From CAZUMW01 sp964621615 (lineage in GTDB: Bacteria; Desulfobacterota; WTBG01; CAIYCZ01; CAIRTM01), in contig CAZUMW010000032.1 in NCBI GenBank assembly GCA_964621615.1, positions 1-56,978 of the forward strand: a stretch of DNA of 56,978 nucleotides, given 5' to 3'. Each line of letters begins with the position of its first letter. Within the stretch, counting starts at the first letter, position 1. Of the stretch, positions 26,086-34,206 are shown piece by piece. The notes under the pieces are model-generated. The model was not told the origin of the DNA, ran no database searches, and worked only from the letters and a program-made list of their open reading frames with translations. The position numbers were made by a program, and so were the translations under genes.

Positions 26086-27019
26086 TATCGGCCCCGCTCA
26101 GTATCTGCTCTATCAGTTCTGAAAAGGATATGCCTGCGGCTTTTGCCGCCATAGGCAGCAGGCTTGTTTCAGTCATTCCCGGAATTGTGTTGATTTCCAG
26201 AACGTACGGCGTTCCCTGCCCGCTCAGAATAAAATCCGCACGACATGCCCCGCGGCAGCCCAGCGCGCTGCAGGCGCGAAGCGCCAAGCGCTGCATCTCC
26301 TGAGCGGTTTCCTGATCGATGTCCGGGCTGACGATATAATCGGTTTCCCCTTTGGTGTATTTTGCGCTGTAATCATAAAAGCCGCTCCGGGGCTTTATCT
26401 CTATAAGCGGCAGCGGTTCGCTGTTTAGAACTCCTACGGTGAGTTCCCGGCCGGATATGTAGGCTTCTACGATTATGGTATTACCGTATGCAGCAGCCGC
26501 CGTGAGCGCTGCAGAAAGCTGTTCCGCCTTGTGCACTATGCTTACGCCTATGGTTGACCCTTCCTCTGCAGGTTTGACAATGCAGGGCAGTTGCAGCCGC
26601 TCAAGGGTATCCTTCAGCAGGCGGCGATCATCTGTGCGGCTGCTGTCAACCAGCATAAAATCAGGTGTGGGCAGCCCGTGCCAGCAGAACATTTTTTTGG
26701 AAGCCGGCTTGTTCATTGCCAGCGCGCTTGCAAGAACCCCGGATCCGGTATAGGGAATCTGAAGCAGCTCAAGCAGCCCCTGGATAGAGCCGTCCTCCCC
26801 ATACCTGCCGTGCAGGGCTATGAAAGCCGTATCAATCGGATTTTCAGCAAGCACGGTGCAGATGTTCCGGCCCACGTCGATGCCCTGTGTCCGGTACCCC
26901 AGCGACTGCAGCGCATTGCATATGGCTGTGCCGGTTTTCAGTGAGATATCACGCTCTGCGGACATCCCTCCCATGAGTACGCCGATAGTGTTGTCACCGT
27001 GGTATGCTTTGGCCGGCAT
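26075..27019 (-). CDS. ddl: D-alanine--D-alanine ligase
   Basis: A 314-residue ATP-grasp enzyme that makes the D-Ala-D-Ala used by MurF. Motifs: GVLMGGMSAERDISLKTG, HGRYGEDGSIQGLLEL, PCIVKPAEEGSTIGVS and YVLEINTIPGMTETSLLP. GGGAG precedes the ATG. The Tyr in IPYTGSGVLASA and the HGRYGEDG loop fit the D-Ala-D-Ala class. It starts 27 nt after the 91-residue small ORF and overlaps ftsQ. Confidence 0.96.
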   Translation of the reverse strand: MPAKAYHGDNTIGVLMGGMSAERDISLKTGTAICNALQSLGYRTQGIDVGRNICTVLAENPIDTAFIALHGRYGEDGSIQGLLELLQIPYTGSGVLASALAMNKPASKKMFCWHGLPTPDFMLVDSSRTDDRRLLKDTLERLQLPCIVKPAEEGSTIGVSIVHKAEQLSAALTAAAAYGNTIIVEAYISGRELTVGVLNSEPLPLIEIKPRSGFYDYSAKYTKGETDYIVSPDIDQETAQEMQRLALRACSALGCRGACRADFILSGQGTPYVLEINTIPGMTETSLLPMAAKAAGISFSELIEQILSGADIEK

Positions 27020-27046
27020 GTCTCTCCCTGTGCTTTTTTGTTCAGC

Positions 27047-27322
27047 TTAATGTGTGCGGCGCGCTGAGGCTGTATTCGCATGCGTATGCTTCCGGGTGCA
27101 GTAACGCTTTTTGTCCCGGCGCAGCTGTTTAAGGTGCTGCGAGCTTCTGGCCCTGCTGACCATATCGATCAGCGATGACGCGCAGGGCCCGCTTACCGGC
27201 GCGCGCATATTAACAATATGGCTTGAAACGGTTGCATATACCGGTTTGGGTTTTCTGGCTGCGGCGGCCGCTGCCTGATGCTGTGAATGCAGTTGAAGCC
27301 TGGTGCGGTATCGTGTGTCCAT
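27047..27322 (-). CDS. small basic protein of unknown function, in the usual murB position
   Basis: A 91-residue frame between murC and ddl, in the same direction. AGGGGG lies nine bases before the ATG at 27322 (an in-frame ATG at 27328 is only three bases away from it), so translation initiation looks real. The product is rich in Arg, Lys, His and Ser, with an Ala run (AAAAAA) near residue 20 and a basic C-terminal third (LKQLRRDKKRY). It has no membrane segment or signal peptide. It does not resemble MurB, whose gene commonly lies here. I do not recognise a family. It is 35 nt after murC and 27 nt before ddl. Confidence 0.5.
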   Translation of the reverse strand: MDTRYRTRLQLHSQHQAAAAAARKPKPVYATVSSHIVNMRAPVSGPCASSLIDMVSRARSSQHLKQLRRDKKRYCTRKHTHANTASARRTH

Positions 27323-27357
27323 GAGCATGTGCCCCCTGTAAGTAAGGGTTTTATGTA

Positions 27358-28722
27358 TTATATATTGTGCATAACCCGGTCCCCGATTTTCCAGATATCA
27401 CCGGCCCCCAGCGTTACGAGAATGTCACCGTCGCTCAGTATGGCGTGCAAATGCTCTGCTGTCTTGTCCGGATCGGTTATAAGCGAAACGTCCTTGTGCC
27501 CGTATTTCTTCAGGCCGGCATAAAACTGCTCAGCATCGATTCCTGCAACAGGCGCTTCTCCGGCAGCATAGATGTCTGAAACAATGAGCACATCGGCGTC
27601 ATAAAAGGCTGTCATGAACTCGCTGAACAGCGCTTTGGTTCTGGAGTAGCGGTGCGGCTGAAAAAGGACGACGACCCGCTTGTGCTTCAGGGCTTTTACC
27701 GATGCAAGGGTCATCTTGATCTCTGTGGGATGGTGGCCGTAGTCGTCGATCCATGCAATGCCCTTTTTTTCTGCGCGCAGCTGAAAGCGGCGCTGAATTC
27801 CCCTGAATTCTGACAGCGCCTGCTGTATGCGGTCAAACGGGAGCTCGAGCTCAAGACCGACGCCTATGGCGGCAAGCGCGTTATAGGCATTGTGCATGCC
27901 CGGAAGGTTGAGCGTTACCGGCCCCAGCAGCTTTTCGTGGTAATATGCATCGAACTGTGTGCGGGTGCCGTTCAGCTTGATGCCGCGCGCCTGCAGATCC
28001 GCCTGCGAAGCGCATCCGTAGCTGAGCGTCCTTTTTTCCATGTGGGGAATGAGGCTTTGCACATTTTCGTTGTCAAGGCAAATGATGCACAGACCGTAAA
28101 ACGGCACTTTGTTCAGGAATGCAAGAAAGCAGCTTTTGATATCGTCTATATCCCTGTAATGGTCCATGTGCTCACGGTCTATGTTGGTTACTACAGCTAT
28201 TGTCGGAGGAAGCTTCAAAAAGGACCCGTCGCTTTCGTCCGCTTCGGCAACCATGAATTCCCCTGATCCGAGCACGGCGTTTGTGTTTGTTTTGTTAAGC
28301 TTTCCGCCGATTACCACGGTGGGGTCTATATCGCCGTGGTCCAGCACTGCGGCGACAAGAGATGTCGTCGTTGTTTTCCCGTGCGCCCCGGCAACGGCGA
28401 TACCGTATTTAAGCCGCATGAGCTCGCCGAGCATTTCGGCCCGCGGAATAACCGGTATGTTATGCTCGCGCGCACCTGCTGTCTCAGGGTTGTCAGACTT
28501 GACCGCAGAGGAAACAACAACGACATCGGCGCCTCGTATATGCCCCGCGCTGTGCCCGTAGTGTATGGCAGCTCCCAGGCTGGACAGCCGTTCGGTTGTT
28601 TCCGTTTTCTGCAGGTCAGAGCCGCTGACGCTGTATCCAAGATTGATAAGCACTTCAGCGATACCGCTCATGCCGATACCGCCGATGCCGACAAAGTGTA
28701 TGTGATGATTTTTTTTGTACAT
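27358..28722 (-). CDS. murC: UDP-N-acetylmuramate--L-alanine ligase
   Basis: A 454-residue cytosolic ATP-dependent ligase adding L-Ala to UDP-MurNAc. HFVGIGGIGMSGIAE at the N-terminus, P-loop GAHGKTTTTS, EADESDGSF, TNIDREHMDHY and DDYGHHPTEIK. I start at the ATG at 28722, as in homologues; the frame extends upstream to 28785 inside the small ORF. A GGGAAAA site is weak. It is 22 nt behind the 77-residue small ORF. Confidence 0.97.
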   Translation of the reverse strand: MYKKNHHIHFVGIGGIGMSGIAEVLINLGYSVSGSDLQKTETTERLSSLGAAIHYGHSAGHIRGADVVVVSSAVKSDNPETAGAREHNIPVIPRAEMLGELMRLKYGIAVAGAHGKTTTTSLVAAVLDHGDIDPTVVIGGKLNKTNTNAVLGSGEFMVAEADESDGSFLKLPPTIAVVTNIDREHMDHYRDIDDIKSCFLAFLNKVPFYGLCIICLDNENVQSLIPHMEKRTLSYGCASQADLQARGIKLNGTRTQFDAYYHEKLLGPVTLNLPGMHNAYNALAAIGVGLELELPFDRIQQALSEFRGIQRRFQLRAEKKGIAWIDDYGHHPTEIKMTLASVKALKHKRVVVLFQPHRYSRTKALFSEFMTAFYDADVLIVSDIYAAGEAPVAGIDAEQFYAGLKKYGHKDVSLITDPDKTAEHLHAILSDGDILVTLGAGDIWKIGDRVMHNI

Positions 28723-28744
28723 AGCGTTTTCCCGATTCAGCCGT

Positions 28745-28978
28745 TCAGCCTGTCTGATGCTCGACCGGATAGTGCTGCACATCATCAGCCTTCATGCTTT
28801 CAGCAGAGCCAGCCTCCGGGCTGTTTTTTCCATAGAAAATAAGGCCTGATTTTGCACAGAGTATCTCAACGGCCATAATGCATTTCACAGCGCAGCTGTT
28901 TTTCCGAGCGCGGTACCGTATGATAAGGAGCCTGTTAAGAATAAAATGGTTTATGCGGTTGCGCAGTCGTATAATCAT
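28745..28978 (-). CDS. 77-residue protein of unknown function, coupled to murG
   Basis: The start overlaps the murG stop as ATGA (28978-28975) and has a strong GGAAGGAG site inside the murG 3' end, so translation is very likely coupled. The product begins MIIRLRNRINHFILNRLLI, a basic amphipathic segment that could bind a membrane, has three Cys in the middle and an acidic C-terminus. I know no family for it. It ends 22 nt before murC. Position and initiation signals support a gene; amino-acid makeup alone would not. Alternatively it is only a translational bridge between murG and murC. Confidence 0.5.
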   Translation of the reverse strand: MIIRLRNRINHFILNRLLIIRYRARKNSCAVKCIMAVEILCAKSGLIFYGKNSPEAGSAESMKADDVQHYPVEHQTG

Positions 28979-30054
28979 CGGGCTCCTTCCACCAGCTCGT
29001 AACACTCATTCACAATGTGCTGCGCCGCTTCGGGCCGCGAAAGCGACAGAGCCCGTGTGCGCATTTCCTGCAGGCGCTGTCTGTTTTGTGCAAGATTTTT
29101 AATGCAGTCGGCAAGCGCCCTTCCGTTAAGCTCGGATGAGCGGAGCATAAGGGCTGCGCCGCCGGCAGCAAATTCCGCTGCGTTCTTTTCCTGATGATTC
29201 CCTGCCGCGTACGGGTATGGAATCAATACAGCAGGGCAGCCGCTCGCAGCGATTTCTGCAATGGCCGATGCCCCAGCCCGGGATATTACCATGTCCGCCC
29301 GGCGCAGCCACGCGGCTATATCGTCAACAAACGGCTCGACCACAGCGGCCGCTTCAGCTTCCTCATAGCTTCGCCTGAGCATTTCCGCATCCGCGGGTCC
29401 GCTTTGATGCATAAATTCCACAGAAGCTTTTATATCTCCCAGAAACGGCAGGGCATCCCTGAGGGCATGATTGATGTGACGCGCCCCCTGGCTTCCGCCG
29501 AGAATGCATACGCTGAAGCGCCCGCTTCGGGGGCCGGCCTCTACAGCGCTGAATTCCCGGCGCACCGGCATGCCGCTGTGACAGATTTTTTTTGCATTAA
29601 AAAACGCCCCGCTTGTTTTGTACGATATGAACACCCGGTCCGAAAGCCGCCCAAGCAGGCGGTTGCTCAAGCCGGGCACGCTGTTTTGCTCGTGAATAAC
29701 CGTTGGAACTCCCATAATCTTCCCGGCGGCTACGCCGGGAAATGCAATATAGCCGCCCAGACCGACAACGAGATCGGCCCGGCATTTTTTTATGTATCCG
29801 ATTGCTTTCAGAATCGCGGCGGGGACGCAGCACGCCGATCTGCATTTATCAATAAAGCCCTTGCCTGCAAATCCTGACACCGGAACCGTCAGCAGAGGAA
29901 GATTCATTCGGGGCAGCACGCGCGCCTCAATTCCTTTTGCGCTGCCGATAAATGTAATGCTGTTTGCGGTATCCCGTTCCATGAAAGCCTCTGCAATGGC
30001 GATTCCCGGGAAAAGATGTCCCCCGGTGCCGCCCCCGGTGATTATAATGTTCAT
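28975..30054 (-). CDS. murG: UDP-GlcNAc transferase MurG (lipid II synthase)
   Basis: A 359-residue peripheral membrane glycosyltransferase that adds GlcNAc to lipid I. GGGTGGHLFPGIAIAE at the N-terminus, HEQNSVPGLSNR, GGSQGARHIN and SRAGASAIAEIAASG in the UDP-GlcNAc site. I use the ATG at 30054, which overlaps the ftsW stop as ATGA and has an AGGAAC site; the frame extends upstream seven codons. Confidence 0.97.
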   Translation of the reverse strand: MNIIITGGGTGGHLFPGIAIAEAFMERDTANSITFIGSAKGIEARVLPRMNLPLLTVPVSGFAGKGFIDKCRSACCVPAAILKAIGYIKKCRADLVVGLGGYIAFPGVAAGKIMGVPTVIHEQNSVPGLSNRLLGRLSDRVFISYKTSGAFFNAKKICHSGMPVRREFSAVEAGPRSGRFSVCILGGSQGARHINHALRDALPFLGDIKASVEFMHQSGPADAEMLRRSYEEAEAAAVVEPFVDDIAAWLRRADMVISRAGASAIAEIAASGCPAVLIPYPYAAGNHQEKNAAEFAAGGAALMLRSSELNGRALADCIKNLAQNRQRLQEMRTRALSLSRPEAAQHIVNECYELVEGAR

Positions 30055-31163
30055 GTTCCTGAGCTGAAGCTGCACTGCCCTGATATATTAAGCAGCACGC
30101 CGATTGAAATCATGTTTATCATAAGAGAGGTCCCGCCGTAGCTGACAAAAGGCAGCGGCATCCCCTTTGTGGGCAGCAGCCCCATTACGACACCCATATT
30201 TATTACCGCCTGCAGCCCCACAAAGATGCTGATGCCTATTGCCAGATAGGAGCCGAAAAAGTCCGGGGCATGTGCTGCGGTCCGAATTCCGCACAGTATG
30301 ATAAAGACAAACAGTGTTATGACGAGCGCCACGCCGATAAACCCGAGCTCTTCACCGACCACCGACAGAATAAAGTCGGTGTGCGGTTCAGGCAGATAAA
30401 AAAGTTTTTGCTTTCCCTGTCCGAGCCCGGTTCCGAGCAGGCCGCCTGCAGCAAACGACAAAAACGACTGCACAAGCTGGAAGCCTGTGTCCGAGGCATG
30501 CTTCCACGGGTCTAAAAACGCTATGAGGCGCTCGAGCCGGTAGGGCTTAAACACTATCAGCGGAGCTGTAGCCGCCAGGGCAACCGCAGACATCGCAGAC
30601 AGATATATTCCGGGAACGCCGGCAACAAAGAGCATGATGAACAGAAAACCGAGGACTGTCACCGCAGTGCCGAAGTCAGGCTGCATCAGAATCAGCACAA
30701 ACACCGGAAGAACAAATATCAAATGCGGCAGCACGCCGATGGAGAAGCGCTTTATCCTGAGCCGGTCCTTTTTTGCCAGCGAGCAGGAAAGAAGAACCAC
30801 CAGCGAAAATTTAGCGAGCTCTGAGGGCTGAAAAGACAGCGGCCCTACACGCAGCCAGCGGATTGCCCCCCCCACTCTGGTTCCGACGGCGGGAACCAGC
30901 ACCAGAACAAGCAGCACAATGCTTACAATCCACAGCGGGTATGCATATTTTTTTAAGATGCCGTATGATGTGTTCATAAAAACGATCATGCACGTTATGC
31001 CGAGCATACCGTAGGCGATTTGCTTTTTGAGGAAGTAAGCTCCATCGTGAAATTTCTGGGCTGCACATATCGAGCTTGCGCTGTACACCATAATCATGCC
31101 AAGCAGAACCAGAAAAAGCGTTGCTGATATCAGAAGCGTCTGTGTAAGATTTTTGCTGCCCAT
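30051..31163 (-). CDS. ftsW: FtsW, SEDS-family septal glycosyltransferase
   Basis: A 370-residue polytopic protein with about ten membrane segments. GMIMVYSASS near the N-terminus, LQPSELAK-like FQPSELAKFSLVV, the MQPDFGTA motif with the family Asp, and KGMPLPFVSYGGTS near the end are SEDS hallmarks. It polymerises lipid II with FtsI. The gene order (murD before, murG after) identifies FtsW rather than RodA. A 62-nt gap separates it from murD. Confidence 0.95.
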   Translation of the reverse strand: MGSKNLTQTLLISATLFLVLLGMIMVYSASSICAAQKFHDGAYFLKKQIAYGMLGITCMIVFMNTSYGILKKYAYPLWIVSIVLLVLVLVPAVGTRVGGAIRWLRVGPLSFQPSELAKFSLVVLLSCSLAKKDRLRIKRFSIGVLPHLIFVLPVFVLILMQPDFGTAVTVLGFLFIMLFVAGVPGIYLSAMSAVALAATAPLIVFKPYRLERLIAFLDPWKHASDTGFQLVQSFLSFAAGGLLGTGLGQGKQKLFYLPEPHTDFILSVVGEELGFIGVALVITLFVFIILCGIRTAAHAPDFFGSYLAIGISIFVGLQAVINMGVVMGLLPTKGMPLPFVSYGGTSLMINMISIGVLLNISGQCSFSSGT

Positions 31164-31225
31164 GTGCGTTTCTCACAATGTGGAATCGTCAAATGCCCGC
31201 TTTAATCAAGATGCTGGCGGCAGGC

Positions 31226-32599
31226 TCAGCGCTCTGCTGCGCTGCAGAGCCCTTCCCCGCGCTGCGCCAGCGAGCGCACGCATTTTTTGAAGCACTCGCC
31301 ACGGTGCTCATAGCTGTCAAACATGTCAAAGCTCGAGCACGCAGGAGAAAAAAGGACGGCATCCCCCGGGCGGGCTCTGTCGCCTGCCTCTTTGACTGCC
31401 TGGCCGAGATCCTCTGCCATTATTGTTTCGGTGCTCCGGCCGAGCTCGTGCTCGATGCGGTACGCTGCCTCTCCGATCAGAATCATGGCTTTGACTTTTT
31501 TTTCGACAAGCTCAATGAGCGGCTCATAGCTGCCTCCTTTGTCCCTGCCCCCGGCAATCAGGATGACGGGCTCCGGAACGCTTTCCAGCGACTTGAGGCA
31601 GGAGCCGACATTTGTTCCCTTTGAGTCGTTGTAGTAATCGGCGCCGTTAACTGTTGCCACATATTCCATCCGGTGCGGAAGGCCCCGGAATGTCTGCAGC
31701 GCCTGCAGTAAGACACTTTCCGGTATGCCGCAGATATAGCCCGCCGCAGCCGCGGCCAGCATATTCTCCCGGTTGTGCCTGCCGGGAAGGTGCGGGTTGT
31801 CAACCGCAAGGCGAAGGGCAGGGCGCCCGCTCATGCTCAGGTGCAGCGCACCGTCATCATACGCGCCGGGTGAGCGCCGCTGCTGTGTGCTGAAGCAGAA
31901 TGCCCGTGCGCACGAACCGCCTGCGCATTGCATCACTGACGGATCATCGCAGTTGAGCACTGACCAGTCACTGCTGTCCTGGTTCATGAAAATCCGGCTT
32001 TTTGCGCAGCGGTATTCATCAAACGATGGATACCGGTCAAGGTGGTCCTCGGTAATGTTGAGCAAAACGCTGACAAAGGGCTTGAAGCTGTCAATGCCTT
32101 CAAGCTGAAAGCTGCTGATTTCAGCAAGAATATAGTCGTAGCGCTCGCCGGACCTCATGCACTCTATCAGCGGAGTGCCGATGTTTCCCCCGGTAAACAC
32201 TTTTTTGCCGGCAGCGGAAAACAGCGCGCTCAGCAGTGAGGTTGTGGTAGTTTTACCGTTTGTCCCGGTAACGGCAATGACAGGTGCGTCCAAAAACCGC
32301 CACGCCAGCTCTATCTCGCTTATTACCGCAACCCCGCGGGCGCGCGCCTCAATAACGGCGCGGGTTATCAGCGGCACTCCCGGGCTTACCACAATGAGCT
32401 CCTGAGACGTAAAAGTTTCCACCTGGTGTCCGCCGCGCTCGACAGCGACCGCCCGGCTTTTGATGTCTTCCGGTATATCGATCTGCTTGCGGGCGTCGCT
32501 TATGGTGACGGCGGCCCCTTTTTCGAGCAGGAAGCGGGCTGCGGCGACTCCTGTAGCGCCCAGCCCGGCAACCAGCGCCTTTTTTCCCTGTAGATCCAT
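31226..32599 (-). CDS. murD: UDP-N-acetylmuramoylalanine--D-glutamate ligase
   Basis: A 457-residue ligase adding D-Glu. Rossmann start KKALVAGLGATGVAAARFL, P-loop VTGTNGKTTTTS, LNITEDHLDRY, YYNDSKGTN and the C-terminal FSPACSSFDMFDSYEHRG. AAGGGGAT precedes the ATG. It starts 5 nt after mraY. Confidence 0.97.
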   Translation of the reverse strand: MDLQGKKALVAGLGATGVAAARFLLEKGAAVTISDARKQIDIPEDIKSRAVAVERGGHQVETFTSQELIVVSPGVPLITRAVIEARARGVAVISEIELAWRFLDAPVIAVTGTNGKTTTTSLLSALFSAAGKKVFTGGNIGTPLIECMRSGERYDYILAEISSFQLEGIDSFKPFVSVLLNITEDHLDRYPSFDEYRCAKSRIFMNQDSSDWSVLNCDDPSVMQCAGGSCARAFCFSTQQRRSPGAYDDGALHLSMSGRPALRLAVDNPHLPGRHNRENMLAAAAAGYICGIPESVLLQALQTFRGLPHRMEYVATVNGADYYNDSKGTNVGSCLKSLESVPEPVILIAGGRDKGGSYEPLIELVEKKVKAMILIGEAAYRIEHELGRSTETIMAEDLGQAVKEAGDRARPGDAVLFSPACSSFDMFDSYEHRGECFKKCVRSLAQRGEGLCSAAER

Positions 32600-32604
32600 A
32601 TCCC

Positions 32605-33681
32605 TTATCTCAGCTTAAGCGTGCTTATTGCCAGCAGCGCCAGCATGGTTCCGATAATCCAGAACCGCACAATTATTTTTGATTCCGCCCAGCCTTTGAG
32701 CTCGAAGTGATGGTGCAGGGGCGTCATGAGAAAGATTCTCTTTCTTCTCAGCTTGAACGAGCCGACCTGCAGGATTACGGATACGGCTTCGATCACGAAA
32801 ACGCCGCCGACGATCGCAAGCAGGAGCTCCTGCTTGGTAATTACCGCAACAGTTCCAAGAGACCCCCCGAGGGCCAGCGATCCGGTGTCCCCCATAAATA
32901 TCTGCGCGGGGTGGCTGTTGTACCACAGAAACCCCATGCCGGCACCGACCATGGCGCCGCAAAAAACAGTGAGCTCGCCGGCGCCGGCTATTCTGAACAC
33001 CTTGAGATACTCCGACAGGCCTGCATGTCCGGTAATGTAGGAAAACAACAGGTATGTCGCTGACACAATCAGCACCAGGCCGATGGCGAGCCCGTCCAGG
33101 CCGTCTGTGAGATTTACCGCATTTGTGGCCCCGGCGATGACAAATATGACAAACGGGATATACATAATGCCGAGGTCCGGAAGAAGCTTTTTAAAAAAAG
33201 GCACGCTCAGGCGCGTGCTGAAGTCGTCCTGAAAATACAGAGCACAGGCGACAAGCGCTGCAACGGCTAACTGACAGATGAATTTCTGCTTTGCGCTGAC
33301 ACCCCGGGAATTTGCCAGCTTGATCTTTTTCCAGTCGTCTGCAAGGCCGATGCCCGCCATTCCGCACAGGGAAAGCAGCACTATCCACACGTAGTTGTTT
33401 GCTATGTCGGCCCACAGCAATGTTGATATGACGACTGAAAAAACGATCAGTATGCCGCCACCCGTCGGAGTTCCCTCCTTGCTGAGGTGGGAGGTCGGGC
33501 CGTCATCGCGTATATATTGTTTAAAGCGCCACGATTTCAGCTTTTGTATCACAAGCGGGCCCAGGATAAGGGTTAACAGCAGCGCGGTCATGGTTGCATA
33601 AATCGTGCGAAAGGTAATGTACCGGAATACATTAAAAATGATAAAATGCTCATGCAGCGGATACAAAAGATGATACAGCAT
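32605..33681 (-). CDS. mraY: phospho-N-acetylmuramoyl-pentapeptide transferase MraY
   Basis: A 358-residue polytopic enzyme that makes lipid I from UDP-MurNAc-pentapeptide and undecaprenyl phosphate. GTPTGGGILI, NAVNLTDGLDGLA with catalytic Asp residues, MGDTGSLALGG and PLHHHFELKGW are all present, as in the family. CAGGAAG lies upstream of the ATG. It follows the response regulator gene by 66 nt. Confidence 0.97.
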   Translation of the reverse strand: MLYHLLYPLHEHFIIFNVFRYITFRTIYATMTALLLTLILGPLVIQKLKSWRFKQYIRDDGPTSHLSKEGTPTGGGILIVFSVVISTLLWADIANNYVWIVLLSLCGMAGIGLADDWKKIKLANSRGVSAKQKFICQLAVAALVACALYFQDDFSTRLSVPFFKKLLPDLGIMYIPFVIFVIAGATNAVNLTDGLDGLAIGLVLIVSATYLLFSYITGHAGLSEYLKVFRIAGAGELTVFCGAMVGAGMGFLWYNSHPAQIFMGDTGSLALGGSLGTVAVITKQELLLAIVGGVFVIEAVSVILQVGSFKLRRKRIFLMTPLHHHFELKGWAESKIIVRFWIIGTMLALLAISTLKLR

Positions 33682-33747
33682 CTGTGGCTTCCTGTTCTGT
33701 GTATGTACCGGTGAACCTGTGCCTGCGCACAGGGCAGGTATTATATT

Positions 33748-34194
33748 TTATATGCTTCCATTCGCTTTTTGAGCAGCCGGCCGGCAGCGCTGATCCGGCG
33801 GATGCTGATGTGCGTCCCGCATGCTGTGCTCTATTATGGAAAAAAGCTTTTCCGTCAGAAACGGCTTGTCAAGATTTGCATATACACCTATCTGTCGGGC
33901 GTAGGATTTTATGTCCCGGGAAAGTTGTGATGACATCAGCACACACGTTACGCGGGGGTTCCGGCCCGTGATAGATTCAAGCAGCTCAAGCCCGTTCAGG
34001 CGCGGCATATGCAGGTCGGTCAGGACCATATCGAAGTGAAGGTTTTTCATTTTCGAAAGCGCGTCCAGCCCGTCGGGTGCTGTTTCCACCTGCAGGCCTT
34101 TGAGTTCAAGCAGCTCCCGCAAGGTGTCGCGAAGCGACGGGTCGTTTTCAACAACGAGAATAGACATCGGCGTCTGCCCGGCGTTGTATGCCAT
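33748..34194 (-). CDS. single-domain response regulator inside the dcw operon
   Basis: A 148-residue protein with one receiver domain (about 10-125): Glu16 and Asp18 (VVENDPS), phospho-acceptor Asp60 (VLTDLHMP), Ser88/Ser89 (LMSSQ) and Lys110 (LDKPF). The phosphorylation pocket is intact apart from Glu-Asn-Asp in place of the usual acidic pair. After the domain there is only a short Pro/Arg/Gln-rich tail. AGGGGAAA gives a good ribosome site. It sits 12 nt after murF and 66 nt before mraY, a place where dcw clusters normally have nothing. A link between signalling and wall precursor supply is possible but unproven. Confidence 0.85.
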   Translation of the reverse strand: MAYNAGQTPMSILVVENDPSLRDTLRELLELKGLQVETAPDGLDALSKMKNLHFDMVLTDLHMPRLNGLELLESITGRNPRVTCVLMSSQLSRDIKSYARQIGVYANLDKPFLTEKLFSIIEHSMRDAHQHPPDQRCRPAAQKANGSI

Positions 34195-34206
34195 AGGAAT
34201 TTCCCC

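Noticed and set aside
25327..26154. 275-codon frame antisense to ftsQ and the ddl end
   Set aside because: The opposite strand carries the canonical ftsQ. The antisense product has no recognisable character; long shadow frames are common in this codon usage.
28336..28842. 168-codon frame antisense to murC
   Set aside because: It is covered by murC and the coupled small ORF on the other strand and has no ribosome site.
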